NCBI RefSeq assembly: GCF_001425485.1
Contig: NZ_LMQW01000012.1
Span: forward strand, 167,170 to 231,169
Length of the DNA: 64,000 nt
Direction: 5' to 3'
DNA from: Aureimonas sp. Leaf427
GTDB lineage: Bacteria > Pseudomonadota > Alphaproteobacteria > Rhizobiales > Rhizobiaceae
The notes beneath the pieces are model-generated. The model was not told the origin of the DNA and searched no databases. It saw nothing but the letters and a program-made list of their open reading frames with translations. Positions 34,899 to 43,615 of this stretch are shown one piece after another (positions within the stretch are counted from its first letter, which is position 1; the number at the start of each line of letters is the position of its first letter). A program made the position numbers and the translations under genes.

Positions 34899-35915
34899 TC
34901 AGCCGCGGTCGGTGACGCCGGCCATGGCGAAGGTGGCCATTCCCGTGTGGCAGGCCGCGGCGGCCTTGACGATGCCGGCGGCCAGCGCGGCGCCAGTGCC
35001 CTCGCCGAGCCGCATGCCGAGCGCGAGCAGCGGCACCTTGTCCATGCGCTCCAGCGCCTTCACATGGCCGGTCTCCGCCGAGACATGGCCGAAGAGGCAA
35101 TGGTCGAGCGCGTGCCGGTCCGCCCGGTGGAGCACAGCGGCGGCGGCGGTCGCGACGAAGCCGTCGACGATGACGGGCACGCGCTGGATGCGTGCGGCGA
35201 GAATCGCGCCGGCCATGGCGGCAAGTTCCCGGCCGCCCAGACGCCGCAGCACCTCCAGCGGATCGCCGAGATGGTCGGCATGCAGCGCCAGCGCCTTGTC
35301 GACGATCGCCGCCTTCAGAGCGATGCCTTTGGCGTCGTGGCCCGTGCCCGGCCCGACCCAGTCGGCGCCCGTGCCGCCGAAGAGGGCGGCCAGCACGGCG
35401 GCCGCAACCGTCGTATTGCCGATGCCCATCTCGCCGATGCACAGGAGATCGGGCTCGCCCATCAGGCATTCCATGCCGAAGGCCATGGTCGCGGCGCAGG
35501 TGCGCTCGTCCATCGCGGCCTCCTGCGAAATGTCGCCGGTCGGCACTTCGAGCGCGAGATCGAAGATCTTGAGGCCGAGATCATAGGCGGCGCAGATCTG
35601 GTTGATGGCCGCGCCGCCGGCCGCGAAATTGGCGACCATCTGCGCCGTCACTTCCGGCGGAAAGGCCGAGACGCCGTGAGCGGCGACGCCGTGATTGCCC
35701 GCGAAGACGGCGACCACGGGCCGCGTCACGGCGGGCGCGCGCCCCTGCCAGGCGGCGAGCCATTCGGCGATCTCCTCCAGGCGCCCGAGCGAGCCGAAAG
35801 GCTTGGTCAGCTCGGCATCGCGGTGGCGCACGGCATGCTGGGCCGCCGTGTCCGGCCCCGGCATCTGCTTCAGGAGCGCGCGGATATCGTCGAAGGGAAG
35901 GCCGGTCGCGGACAT
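34899..35915 (-). CDS. cobT: Nicotinate-nucleotide-dimethylbenzimidazole phosphoribosyltransferase
   Basis: 338 residues from the ATG at 35915 with AGGAGA upstream. It makes alpha-ribazole phosphate, the lower-ligand precursor. Family signatures are KPFGSLGRLEEIAEWLA, VAVFAGNHGVAAHGVSAFP, AAGGAAINQICAAYD, GEMGIGNTTVAAAVLAAL, and LALGMRLGEGTGAALAAGIVKAA with the catalytic Glu. In Pseudomonas denitrificans naming it is CobU, not to be confused with the chelatase subunit CobT. It is divergent from cobS, which uses its product after dephosphorylation. Confidence 0.95.
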   Translation of the reverse strand: MSATGLPFDDIRALLKQMPGPDTAAQHAVRHRDAELTKPFGSLGRLEEIAEWLAAWQGRAPAVTRPVVAVFAGNHGVAAHGVSAFPPEVTAQMVANFAAGGAAINQICAAYDLGLKIFDLALEVPTGDISQEAAMDERTCAATMAFGMECLMGEPDLLCIGEMGIGNTTVAAAVLAALFGGTGADWVGPGTGHDAKGIALKAAIVDKALALHADHLGDPLEVLRRLGGRELAAMAGAILAARIQRVPVIVDGFVATAAAAVLHRADRHALDHCLFGHVSAETGHVKALERMDKVPLLALGMRLGEGTGAALAAGIVKAAAACHTGMATFAMAGVTDRG

Positions 35916-36091
35916 GTCGCGTCTCCTCTGGCGCCCGGCGCGGCTTGGCCTGGTCTCTCGACCTCCAACGACATCCGTCCCGCCGCCGCGCGTCTCGTGG
36001 TTTGCCGTCTGCTCTAACGCTCGACGCGCGGCGCGTACAGAGGCGCCAGACCGCGAAGACAAGACCGCGGAAGGTCGGCTATGGGACGGTC

Positions 36092-36865
36092 ATGATCGCC
36101 GCAACGCTTCGCGCCCTCGCCTTTCTCACGCGCCTGCCGCCCGTCGGCTCCGCCTTCGAGGGCGAGCACCGGCTCGGCGACGACGCGCCGGCCTTTCCGC
36201 TGGCGGGGCTGGTGGCCGCCCTTCCCTCGGCCGTGCTTCTCGTCGCGGCCTCGGCGATCGGCCTTTCGCCGCTCGTGGCGGCGATCCTGGCGACAGCGCT
36301 GCTCGTCGCCGTGACGGGCGCGCTGCACGAGGACGGGCTCGCCGACGTCGCGGACGGGCTGGGTGGCCATCATGCCAAGGCGCGGGCGCTCGCGATCATG
36401 AAAGACAGCCGGATCGGCGCCTACGGCACGCTCGCGCTGATCCTGGCGCTGGCGCTGCGGATCGGGCTCCTCGCGGAGCTGACGGATCGCTCACCTCTCG
36501 GGGCAGCCTCGATCCTCCTCGCCTCGGCGGCGGCCAGCCGGGGCGCGATGGCTTGGATCTGGTCGAGCCTGCCTTCGGCGGACCCGAGAGGCCTTGCCGA
36601 TCGGATGGGCCAGCCGAGCTCCTGCGCCGGGCGCAGGGCGGCGCTGATCGGCATCCTGATTCTCGCCGGACCGGCTCTCGTTCTCGGCGGCCCCTTCGGC
36701 GGGGTTCTGCCGCTTCTTCTCGGCACGCTGGCGCTCGGGCAGGTGCGCAAGCTCCTGCAGACGCGCCTCGGCGGCCAGACGGGCGACGGGCTCGGGGCCT
36801 GCCAGCAGATCGTCGATCTCGCGATCCTTCTTGGCTTCGCGATCGCCTTCGCCCTCAGAGCATGA
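36092..36865 (+). CDS. cobS: Adenosylcobinamide-GDP ribazoletransferase (cobalamin synthase)
   Basis: 257 residues, a polytopic inner-membrane protein. Signatures are ALAFLTRLPPVG at the start, the metal-binding HEDGLADVADGLGG, and MKDSRIGAYGTLAL. It joins alpha-ribazole to adenosylcobinamide-GDP, the final assembly step (CobV in P. denitrificans naming). The tail GGQTGDGLGACQQ is characteristic. Its 3' end overlaps convergent cobD by 11 bases. Confidence 0.95.
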   Translation: MIAATLRALAFLTRLPPVGSAFEGEHRLGDDAPAFPLAGLVAALPSAVLLVAASAIGLSPLVAAILATALLVAVTGALHEDGLADVADGLGGHHAKARALAIMKDSRIGAYGTLALILALALRIGLLAELTDRSPLGAASILLASAAASRGAMAWIWSSLPSADPRGLADRMGQPSSCAGRRAALIGILILAGPALVLGGPFGGVLPLLLGTLALGQVRKLLQTRLGGQTGDGLGACQQIVDLAILLGFAIAFALRA

Positions 36866-37814
36866 CGAGAACGCCGATCGCGAGGCCGGCAAGCAGCATA
36901 TTGCCGAGCCGGGCGAAGAGGACGAGCGCGCGGTCGATATCGCCGGGTTCGGCCTCCATGCGGCCCGCGCCGTTCAGGAACCTCGCCTCGACCTTCATCG
37001 CGCCGTAGCGGCGGGGGCCGCCGAGCGCGATGCCGAGCGCGCCGGCGACAGCGGCTTCCGGCCAGCCGGCATTGGGCGAGCGATGCGAGGACGCGTCCGC
37101 CAGCGCCACGGCGACGGCGGGGCGAAACCTTCGGCCGGCTGCGAGCGCGAAGAGAAGCGCGGTCAGGCGGGCCGGAGCGAGATTGGCGAAATCGTCCAGC
37201 CGCGCCGCCGCCCAGCCGAAGGCGAGATGGCGCTCGCTCTTGTGGCCGATCATCGAGTCCGCCGTGTTCAGGAGCTTGTAGGCGAGAAGGCCGGGCAGGC
37301 CGAAGACGAGATAGGCGAGGAAGGGCGCGACGAGCCCGTCCGAGGCGTTTTCCGCTAGACTCTCGATCGCAGCCCGGCAGACGCCGGGCGCGTCGAGCTG
37401 GTCGGGATCGCGCCCGACGATCATCGAGACCGCTCGACGCCCACCGGCGAGCCCCTCGGCTCGCAGCGCGACGGCGACGGCCTCGACATGCTCGGCAAGG
37501 CTTCGATGCGCGAGGAAGACCGCCGCGACGATGGCCTCCAAGCCCCAGCCGACGGGACCGAGCGCGGCCAAGCCCTGGTGGAGCGCCAGCCCGACCAGGA
37601 CGGCCGCGCCGAGAAGCGCGAGGATGGAGAGAACGCCGTTGCGGCGCCGGGCCGCGAAGGAAAGGTCCGGGCGATTGAAACGACGATCCGCCCAGGCGAT
37701 GGCGCTTCCGAAGGCGACGACGGGATGGGGCAGGCGCCGCCAGAGCCAGGGCGGATCGCCGACGAGCCGGTCGAGTAGCGTCGCGGCGAGGAGCATCGCG
37801 AGGTGAACGCTCAC
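36855..37814 (-). CDS. cobD: Adenosylcobinamide-phosphate synthase CobD (CbiB)
   Basis: 319 residues, inner-membrane enzyme that attaches the aminopropanol arm to cobyric acid. It shows LLAATLLDRLVGDPPWLWRRLPHPVVAFG, MIVGRDPDQLDAPGVCRAAIESLAENASDGLVAPFLAY and YKLLNTADSMIGHKSERH. The start is GTG at 37814, overlapping the cobB stop as GTGA, so translation is probably coupled. Longer frames read antisense to other genes and were discarded. Confidence 0.95.
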   Translation of the reverse strand: MSVHLAMLLAATLLDRLVGDPPWLWRRLPHPVVAFGSAIAWADRRFNRPDLSFAARRRNGVLSILALLGAAVLVGLALHQGLAALGPVGWGLEAIVAAVFLAHRSLAEHVEAVAVALRAEGLAGGRRAVSMIVGRDPDQLDAPGVCRAAIESLAENASDGLVAPFLAYLVFGLPGLLAYKLLNTADSMIGHKSERHLAFGWAAARLDDFANLAPARLTALLFALAAGRRFRPAVAVALADASSHRSPNAGWPEAAVAGALGIALGGPRRYGAMKVEARFLNGAGRMEAEPGDIDRALVLFARLGNMLLAGLAIGVLVML

Positions 37815-39097
37815 GGCGCGACGTCGATCAGATGAAGAAAGGAGCCGGCGACGCGGCGTTCGACGAGGCCCATCGTGCCGAGATCCTCGCCGAGCGCGTC
37901 TTCCGCCTGGAAGAGCGGCGCGGCCGCCCCTTGCGAGAGGATGGTCGCGTAGTGGAACTCGTGCGCGGTCGCCCGGCCGCCGAAGGGCACGGGCCCGAGC
38001 GCCCGCACGCGGCGATAGCCGAGATGGAGGCGGCGCGCGGCAAAGCTCGTCTCCAGCGGCAGAAGGCCGAGCATGGCGTGGCGCTCTCCCGCGGCATCGA
38101 CGAGACCGCTGCCCAGAACCATGTAGCCGCCGCACTCGCCATAGATCGACGCGCCGCGCGCCGCCGCCGCCTGCATGCCGGCCCGGAAGGCGACGGCATC
38201 GGCCAGCCGGCCCGCGTGAAGCTCGGGATAGCCGCCGGGCAGGAACACGGCATCGGCGCCGCCGTCCGGCGCCTCCCCCGCAAGCGGCGAGAAGGGCAGG
38301 AGTTCGGCGCCGGCCTCGCGCCAGCCCGCCAGGAGATGGGGATAGGCGAAGGCGAAGGCTTCGTCGCGCGCCACCGCGATGCGCTGGCCGAGCGGCGGCA
38401 GGCGCGCCACGCCGGGCGCGGCCGATGCCATGCGCCGTGCGAGAGCCTCCAGCGCCGCCATGTCGGCATGCGCGGCGACCATCTCGGCCGCGCCGGAGAC
38501 GAAGCGCTCGAGATCGCCGTGCTCGCCAGCCTGGACGAGACCGAGATGGCGCTCGGGCAGATGGAGAGCGGGGGAGCGCGGGACGACGCCGAGAACGGGC
38601 AGCCCGATCGGCTCCAGTGCCGTGCGCAGCATGGCCTCGTGCCGCGCCGAGCCGACGCGGTTCAAGAGGAGGCCGGCAAGGGTCAATCCGGGGCGATGAT
38701 CTCGAAAGCCGCGCACGAGGGCGGCGACGGATTGCGAGACCTTGGCGCAGTCGACGACGAGGAGGCAGGAGAGGCCGAGAAGCTCCGCCAGATCCGCCGA
38801 GGAGCCCGTGCCATCCGCCGCTCCGTCGAAAAGCCCCATCATGCCCTCCACGACCAGCGCCTCGCCGCCCGCCTCTGCCGCGAGCGCCCGGATCAGGTCG
38901 GGGCGCATGGCGAAGGGGTCGAGATTGAGGGCCGGCCGGCCGGTCGCGGCGGCATGGAAGGCGGGGTCGATATAGTCGGGGCCGGCTTTGGCGGCGGACA
39001 CGGCGAGGCCGCGATTCTTCAGCGCGCGCAGCAGCGCCAGCGTCAGGACGGTCTTGCCGGAGCCGGAGCTCGGTGCCGCGACGAGAAGACCGCTCAT
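37811..39097 (-). CDS. cobB: Cobyrinic/hydrogenobyrinic acid a,c-diamide synthase
   Basis: 428 residues from the ATG at 39097 (a GTG at 39112 would add five). The N-terminal P-loop ATPase has LLVAAPSSGSGKT, AGPDYIDPAFHAAATGRPALNLD and VEGMMGLFDG. The C-terminal class I amidotransferase has the nucleophile Cys in YGECGGYMVLG and ends with an HEFHYA segment. It amidates the a and c side chains using glutamine and ATP. The name covers substrates with or without cobalt; which applies depends on when cobalt is inserted here. Confidence 0.95.
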   Translation of the reverse strand: MSGLLVAAPSSGSGKTVLTLALLRALKNRGLAVSAAKAGPDYIDPAFHAAATGRPALNLDPFAMRPDLIRALAAEAGGEALVVEGMMGLFDGAADGTGSSADLAELLGLSCLLVVDCAKVSQSVAALVRGFRDHRPGLTLAGLLLNRVGSARHEAMLRTALEPIGLPVLGVVPRSPALHLPERHLGLVQAGEHGDLERFVSGAAEMVAAHADMAALEALARRMASAAPGVARLPPLGQRIAVARDEAFAFAYPHLLAGWREAGAELLPFSPLAGEAPDGGADAVFLPGGYPELHAGRLADAVAFRAGMQAAAARGASIYGECGGYMVLGSGLVDAAGERHAMLGLLPLETSFAARRLHLGYRRVRALGPVPFGGRATAHEFHYATILSQGAAAPLFQAEDALGEDLGTMGLVERRVAGSFLHLIDVAP

Positions 39098-39159
39098 GGC
39101 GCGACCCGCCACGGCGCCGGAGGCTTACCGACGGGCCGCGGCGCGCCTATAGAGAGCCC

Positions 39160-40290
39160 ATGGCGGTCGAGCGCGTGGATCAGGGCGGGGACAGGGCGAA
39201 GGCGGGGCCGGGCGGCCCGCTCCGGCGCGGCTGGACGACGGGCGCCTGCGCGACGGCCGCGACGAAGGCCGCGCTCTGCGCGCTTCTCACCGGCCACTTC
39301 CCCGATCCCGTCGAGATCCTCCTGCCGAAGGGCGAGCGCCCGGCCTTCGCGCTGAACCGCCAGCGGCTCGGCGAGGGCTCGGCCATGGCGGCGATCATCA
39401 AGGATGCCGGCGACGATCCCGACGTGACGCATCTGGCCGAGATCGTCTCCACCGTGCGCCTCTTGCCCGCCGGCTCGGGGCTGGTCTTCCGCGCCGGACC
39501 GGGCGTCGGCATGGTGACGATGCCGGGCCTGCCGATCCCGCCGGGCGAGCCCGCGATCAATCCGGTTCCCCGCGCCCTGATGCGCGGCGTGGTGGAAGCG
39601 CTCGCGGCCGAGCACGGAACGGGAGGCGACGTCGAGATCGAGATTTCCGTCAGCGGCGGGGAGGCGCTGGCGCAGAAGACCTGGAACCCCCGCCTCGGCA
39701 TCGTCGGCGGGCTCTCCATTCTGGGTACGACGGGGATCGTCCATCCCTTTTCCTGCTCGGCCTGGATTCACTCGATCCATCGCGGCATCGACGTCGCGAA
39801 GGCGGCGGGGCTCGCCCATGTCGTCGGCTCCACCGGCTCGACCAGCGAGGATGCCGCGCGCCGGCGCTTTCCCGATCTGCCCGAGATCGCCTATCTCGAC
39901 ATGGGCGACTTCGCGGGCGGGCTGATCAAGTATCTGCGCCTCCATCCCGTGCCGCGCGTGACGATCGCCGGCGGCTTCGCCAAGCTCGTCAAGCTTTCGC
40001 AAGGGGCGATGGACCTCCATTCCGGCCGCAGCCAGGTGGACTTCGCCTTCCTCGCCGACCTTGCCGCGAGCATCGATCCGGGCCGGGGCGCCGCCCTTCG
40101 CGACAGCCTTCTCTCGGCCAACACGGCCAAGGCCGCGCTCGATCTCTCCGCCGCGGCCGGGCTCGATCTCGGCCGGGGCGTCGCCGAAGCTGCCCGGGCG
40201 CAGGTGCAGGACATGCTGCGCGGCGCGCCGGTCGCGGCCGAGGTGCTCGTCGTCGATCGCGCCGGCGAGGTGGTCGGCCATGCCGGTTGA
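39160..40290 (+). CDS. cbiD: CbiD, C1-methyltransferase of the corrin ring
   Basis: 376 residues from the ATG at 39160 with AGAGAG upstream. Diagnostic CbiD segments are LRRGWTTGACATAATKAAL, PGVGMVTMPGLPIPPGEPAINPVPR, LGIVGGLSILGTTGIVHPFSCSAWIHSI and HVVGSTGSTSE. In the oxygen-independent pathway it methylates cobalt-precorrin-5B at C1; the aerobic counterpart is CobF, which is not in this window. It overlaps cobK by 11 bases and is divergent from cobB. Confidence 0.95.
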   Translation: MAVERVDQGGDRAKAGPGGPLRRGWTTGACATAATKAALCALLTGHFPDPVEILLPKGERPAFALNRQRLGEGSAMAAIIKDAGDDPDVTHLAEIVSTVRLLPAGSGLVFRAGPGVGMVTMPGLPIPPGEPAINPVPRALMRGVVEALAAEHGTGGDVEIEISVSGGEALAQKTWNPRLGIVGGLSILGTTGIVHPFSCSAWIHSIHRGIDVAKAAGLAHVVGSTGSTSEDAARRRFPDLPEIAYLDMGDFAGGLIKYLRLHPVPRVTIAGGFAKLVKLSQGAMDLHSGRSQVDFAFLADLAASIDPGRGAALRDSLLSANTAKAALDLSAAAGLDLGRGVAEAARAQVQDMLRGAPVAAEVLVVDRAGEVVGHAG

Positions 40291-41089
40291 GACGATCCTG
40301 CTCCTCGCGGGCACGGCGGAGGGACACGCGCTCGCCGAGCGCATTGCCGGGGACCGGCCCGAAAGCCGGCTCATCACGTCTCTTGCCGGCCGCACCAAGA
40401 CACCGCGCCTGCCTGCGGGCGAGGTTCGGATCGGCGGGTTCGGCGGGGTGGAGGCGCTCGCAGCGTTCCTGACCGCGGAGCGCGTGACGCGGCTCGTCGA
40501 TGCGACGCATCCCTTCGCCGCCGGCATGGCGCGCAACGCGGCCCAGGCGGCCGATCGCACGGGCACGCCTCGGCTGAAGCTGCTGCGGCCGGCCTGGGTG
40601 CCGGGCCCAAGCGACCGCTGGCGCGAGGTCTCCTGCCTCGGCGCCGCGCGCGATGCGCTTCCCCCCGGCGCGCGGCCGTTCCTAGCGCTCGGCCGGCAGC
40701 ATCTGGCGCCCTTCCGGCATCGGAGCGACATCTCGCCGGTCCTTCGCATGGTGGATGCGCCGGAGGAGCCCCTGCCCTTTCCCGCCGAGCTCGTGCTCGG
40801 CCTTCCCGGCCTGAATGCGGCCGACGAGATCGCACTCTTCGAGCGATATGGCGTCACGCATCTCGTCTGCCGAAATTCCGGCGGGGCCGCTTCCTTCGCC
40901 AAGCTGGAAGCGGCGCGAGCGCTCGGCCTTCCCGTCATCCTGATCGAAAGGCCGAAGCCGCCGGAAGGGCCGCTTGCGGCCGGCATCGAGGAGGTTCTCG
41001 CCTGGCTCGGCGAAGGCCTCACGGCGCCGCCTTGCGGCGGGGACGCAGGACATGGACCTGGGTCGGATCGTAGAGATGGGAGTCGATGA
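40280..41089 (+). CDS. cobK: Precorrin-6A reductase
   Basis: 269 residues. ILLLAGTAEGHALAERIAGD is the CobK/CbiJ N-terminal signature, and TRLVDATHPFAAGMARNAAQA, FLALGRQHL and THLVCRNSGG follow. It uses NADPH to reduce precorrin-6A. The normal fold ends near residue 250. The last 20 residues are a Gly/Arg/Asp-rich run-on that reads 71 bases into the opposite strand of cobM before reaching a stop, so the genes overlap tail to tail. Confidence 0.93.
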   Translation: MPVETILLLAGTAEGHALAERIAGDRPESRLITSLAGRTKTPRLPAGEVRIGGFGGVEALAAFLTAERVTRLVDATHPFAAGMARNAAQAADRTGTPRLKLLRPAWVPGPSDRWREVSCLGAARDALPPGARPFLALGRQHLAPFRHRSDISPVLRMVDAPEEPLPFPAELVLGLPGLNAADEIALFERYGVTHLVCRNSGGAASFAKLEAARALGLPVILIERPKPPEGPLAAGIEEVLAWLGEGLTAPPCGGDAGHGPGSDRRDGSR

Positions 41090-41795
41090 ACTCCGTCGCG
41101 CCCAGCGCCCGGCCGACGAAGATCAAAGCGGTCCGCGTCAGCTTGGCCTCGCGGATGCGGGTGTGGATATCGCCGAGCGTGCCCCGGATGAAGGCCTCGT
41201 CCGGCCAGCCGACGCGATAGGCGACGATGACCGGGCAGTCCGGCCCGTAGGCTTCGACCGGCTCCAGCTCGCGCTTGATATGGCCGATATTGCGCACGGA
41301 GAGATGGATCGCGAGCGTCGCACCGCTGCGGGCGAGCGTCGCCAGATCCTCGCCCTCCGGCATGGCGGAGGATTTCATGGCCGTGCGCGTGAGGATGACG
41401 GTCTGGCAGACCTCCGGCACGGTCAGCTCCAGCTTCAGCGCCGCCGCCGCCGCCGCGAAGGCGGGGACGCCGGGGGTCACGTCGAAGGGAATGCCGAGCG
41501 CCTCCAGCCGGCGCATCTGCTCGGCCGTCGCGCCATAGAGCGAGGGATCGCCGGAATGGACGCGCGCGACGTCGAGGCCGGCCTCGTGCGCCGCCGCCAT
41601 TTCCGCCACGATCTCGTCGAGCGTCATCGGCGCGGTGTCGAGGACGCGGGCGCCGGAGGGCGCGGCCGCGACGATGGCCTCGGGCACGAGCGAGCCGGCG
41701 AAGAGGCAGACCGGGCAGGCCTCGATCAGCCGGAGGCCGCGAACCGTGATGAGATCGGGGGAGCCGGGACCGGCGCCGATGAAATGAACGGTCAT
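41019..41795 (-). CDS. cobM: Precorrin-4 C11-methyltransferase
   Basis: 258 residues of the tetrapyrrole methylase family. VHFIGAGPGSPDLITVRGLRLIEACPVCLFAGSLVPEAI is the diagnostic start, with the SAM loop in ARVHSGDPSLYGATAEQMRRLEALGIPFDVTPGVPAF. It methylates C11 with SAM. AAGGAG precedes its ATG, which overlaps the upstream stop by ATGA. It is the last gene of the leftward corrin-ring operon. Confidence 0.95.
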   Translation of the reverse strand: MTVHFIGAGPGSPDLITVRGLRLIEACPVCLFAGSLVPEAIVAAAPSGARVLDTAPMTLDEIVAEMAAAHEAGLDVARVHSGDPSLYGATAEQMRRLEALGIPFDVTPGVPAFAAAAAALKLELTVPEVCQTVILTRTAMKSSAMPEGEDLATLARSGATLAIHLSVRNIGHIKRELEPVEAYGPDCPVIVAYRVGWPDEAFIRGTLGDIHTRIREAKLTRTALIFVGRALGATEFIDSHLYDPTQVHVLRPRRKAAP

Positions 41796-43615
41796 GCCGC
41801 GCTCTCCTTGAGGACCGCAAGGCCGCTGCCGGACTTGTCGGCATAGCCGCGCGGCGTATAGGCCCAGCGCCTGCCGTCGCCGGTCGTCAGCGCCCGCGTC
41901 TCGGAGGAGCCGACGATGACGACGGTCAGCATGTCGACCTCCTCGATATCCAGCCGGGCCAGCTCGACGATGCGCACATGCTCGCCCTCGCGCCCGAGAT
42001 TGGTGGCGAGGATGACGGGCGTCTCGGCGGGGCGATGGCGCAGCAGAACGTCGCGCGCATAGGCGAGCTGCGTGCGCCGGCGCTTGGAGACGGGGTTGTA
42101 GAAGGCGATGACGAAGTCGCCCTCCGCCGCCGCCTTCACCCGCCGCTCGATGGCCGGCCAGGGCGTCAGGAGATCGGAGAGCGAGATCGTGCAGAAGTCG
42201 TGGCCGAGCGGCGCGCCGGCCCGCGCGGCGGCGGCCTGAAGCGCCGAGATGCCGGGCGAGACCTCCACCGCGATGCGCCGGGCCGCAGGCGAAACGCCGC
42301 CTCTGTCGAGAAGCTCGAAGACGAGCGTCGCCATGGCGTAGATGCCGGCATCGCCCGAGCAGACGAGCGCGACCGAGCGCCCCCCGCCCGCCAGTTCCAT
42401 CGCATGGCGCACGCGCTTCTCCTCGTCGCCGAGCGGGAAGTCGTGCCGCGCCTTGCCGGTCGCGAGGGGGCCGAGGAGATCGAGATAGAGCGAGTAGCCG
42501 ACGAGATCGCTCGAAGCCTCCACCATCGCGGAGACCTCCGGCGAGCGCCACTCGGCGCCCCCCGGCCCGATGCCGACGACGAAGAGCCGGCCCCGCGCGC
42601 GGCCGAAGCCGAGCGGATCGACCGGTGCGGGCGCCTTGGCGAGGGCGGCGGTGACGCGCGCGCCCTTGCGCTTGGCGACGATCAGCGCGCCGGCCGGCCC
42701 GGTGCCGGCAAGCGCCGCGCCTTCGCTGACGCCATGGCAGCCGGTCTCGGCGAAGACGATGTCGGACGGGTGGGCCAGCCGCGGCGATTCGGCTTCGAGG
42801 GTGGCGGCGTCGAAGAAGCGGGCGGGCACGCCGAAATGCGCGGCGACGGCATGGACGGCGGCCTCGTCGGCCTTCAGGTCGATCGAGACGACGGCGGCGA
42901 GCGACAGCCGGCTGACCTTCGCCTCCGCCAGCACGGTTTCGGCCAAGGCGATGGCGTCTCCGGCCGGCGCTCCGCGCTCCGTGCCGATGCCGAGAACGAG
43001 GGTCGCCGGGCGATAGAGCAGCTCGCGTGGCGCGGGGTCGCAGGCCTCCTCGGTGATGCGGAGCGTGACGCGGCCGTCGTCGGAGACAGGGATCTTCGAG
43101 GCGGCAAGCCAGGGTGCGTCGCCCTCGATCCAGGCCTCTTCGCCCGCCACGAGATCGGCCATGACGGATTTGGCGTCCCCCACATTCTCCAGCCGCCAGC
43201 CGGCGGGTGGGGCATCGAGGGCGATGCCGAAGCGCAGGTCGCCCGCCGTCGTGATGGCGGGTGAAACGCCCAGCGCCGCGGCGATGCGGCGCGCCAGATC
43301 GTTCGCGCCATGGTGCCCGCCGAGCAGCGGAACGACGGCCGAGCCGTCCTCGGCGATGGCGAGCACCGGAGGCTCGGCACTCTTGTCTGCCAGCAGAGGC
43401 GCGAGGATGCGGATCACGGCGCCCGAGGCCATCAGCGCGAGGATCGGCCGACCTTCGGCAAAGAGCGCGGCAAGATGCGGCGCGGTCGCCGCAAAGCTCC
43501 GGTCGGCGCCCTCGACGCGGGTGGTCAGGCCGTGGACCTCGCCGCCCGTCAGCGCGGCGAGGCGCCGTGCGAGCGGCAGGGCGGAGGGCGAGAGAACGAC
43601 GATCGCGGGCTTCAT
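41792..43615 (-). CDS. cobJ: CbiG-CobJ fusion (lactone-opening protein plus C17-methyltransferase)
   Basis: 607 residues. Residues 1 to about 335 form a complete CbiG. The N-terminal domain has LASGAVIRILAPLL-type sequence and PLLGGHHGANDLARRIA near 96-111, and the CobE-like C-terminal domain has LVLGIGTERGAPA near 207 and FAETGCHGVSEGAAL near 288. Residues 344-595 are the CobJ/CbiH methyltransferase (LFVVGIGPGG, LVCSGDAGIYAMATLVFELL, ATNLGREGE). CobJ/CbiH methylates C17 and contracts the ring; CbiG opens the delta-lactone in the oxygen-independent route. A full CbiG, and not only the CobE part, is notable. ATGA overlaps join it to cobI and cobM. Confidence 0.93.
   Translation of the reverse strand: MKPAIVVLSPSALPLARRLAALTGGEVHGLTTRVEGADRSFAATAPHLAALFAEGRPILALMASGAVIRILAPLLADKSAEPPVLAIAEDGSAVVPLLGGHHGANDLARRIAAALGVSPAITTAGDLRFGIALDAPPAGWRLENVGDAKSVMADLVAGEEAWIEGDAPWLAASKIPVSDDGRVTLRITEEACDPAPRELLYRPATLVLGIGTERGAPAGDAIALAETVLAEAKVSRLSLAAVVSIDLKADEAAVHAVAAHFGVPARFFDAATLEAESPRLAHPSDIVFAETGCHGVSEGAALAGTGPAGALIVAKRKGARVTAALAKAPAPVDPLGFGRARGRLFVVGIGPGGAEWRSPEVSAMVEASSDLVGYSLYLDLLGPLATGKARHDFPLGDEEKRVRHAMELAGGGRSVALVCSGDAGIYAMATLVFELLDRGGVSPAARRIAVEVSPGISALQAAAARAGAPLGHDFCTISLSDLLTPWPAIERRVKAAAEGDFVIAFYNPVSKRRRTQLAYARDVLLRHRPAETPVILATNLGREGEHVRIVELARLDIEEVDMLTVVIVGSSETRALTTGDGRRWAYTPRGYADKSGSGLAVLKESAA

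Noticed and set aside
35916-36091. Second cobalamin riboswitch in the cobT-cobS divergent spacer
   Set aside because: No GGGAA core, no CCCCGCAACTG-type element and no B12 box on either strand.
40280-41089. cobK as a pseudogene because of its odd C-terminal tail
   Set aside because: The whole reductase fold and motifs are intact; only about 20 extra residues follow.
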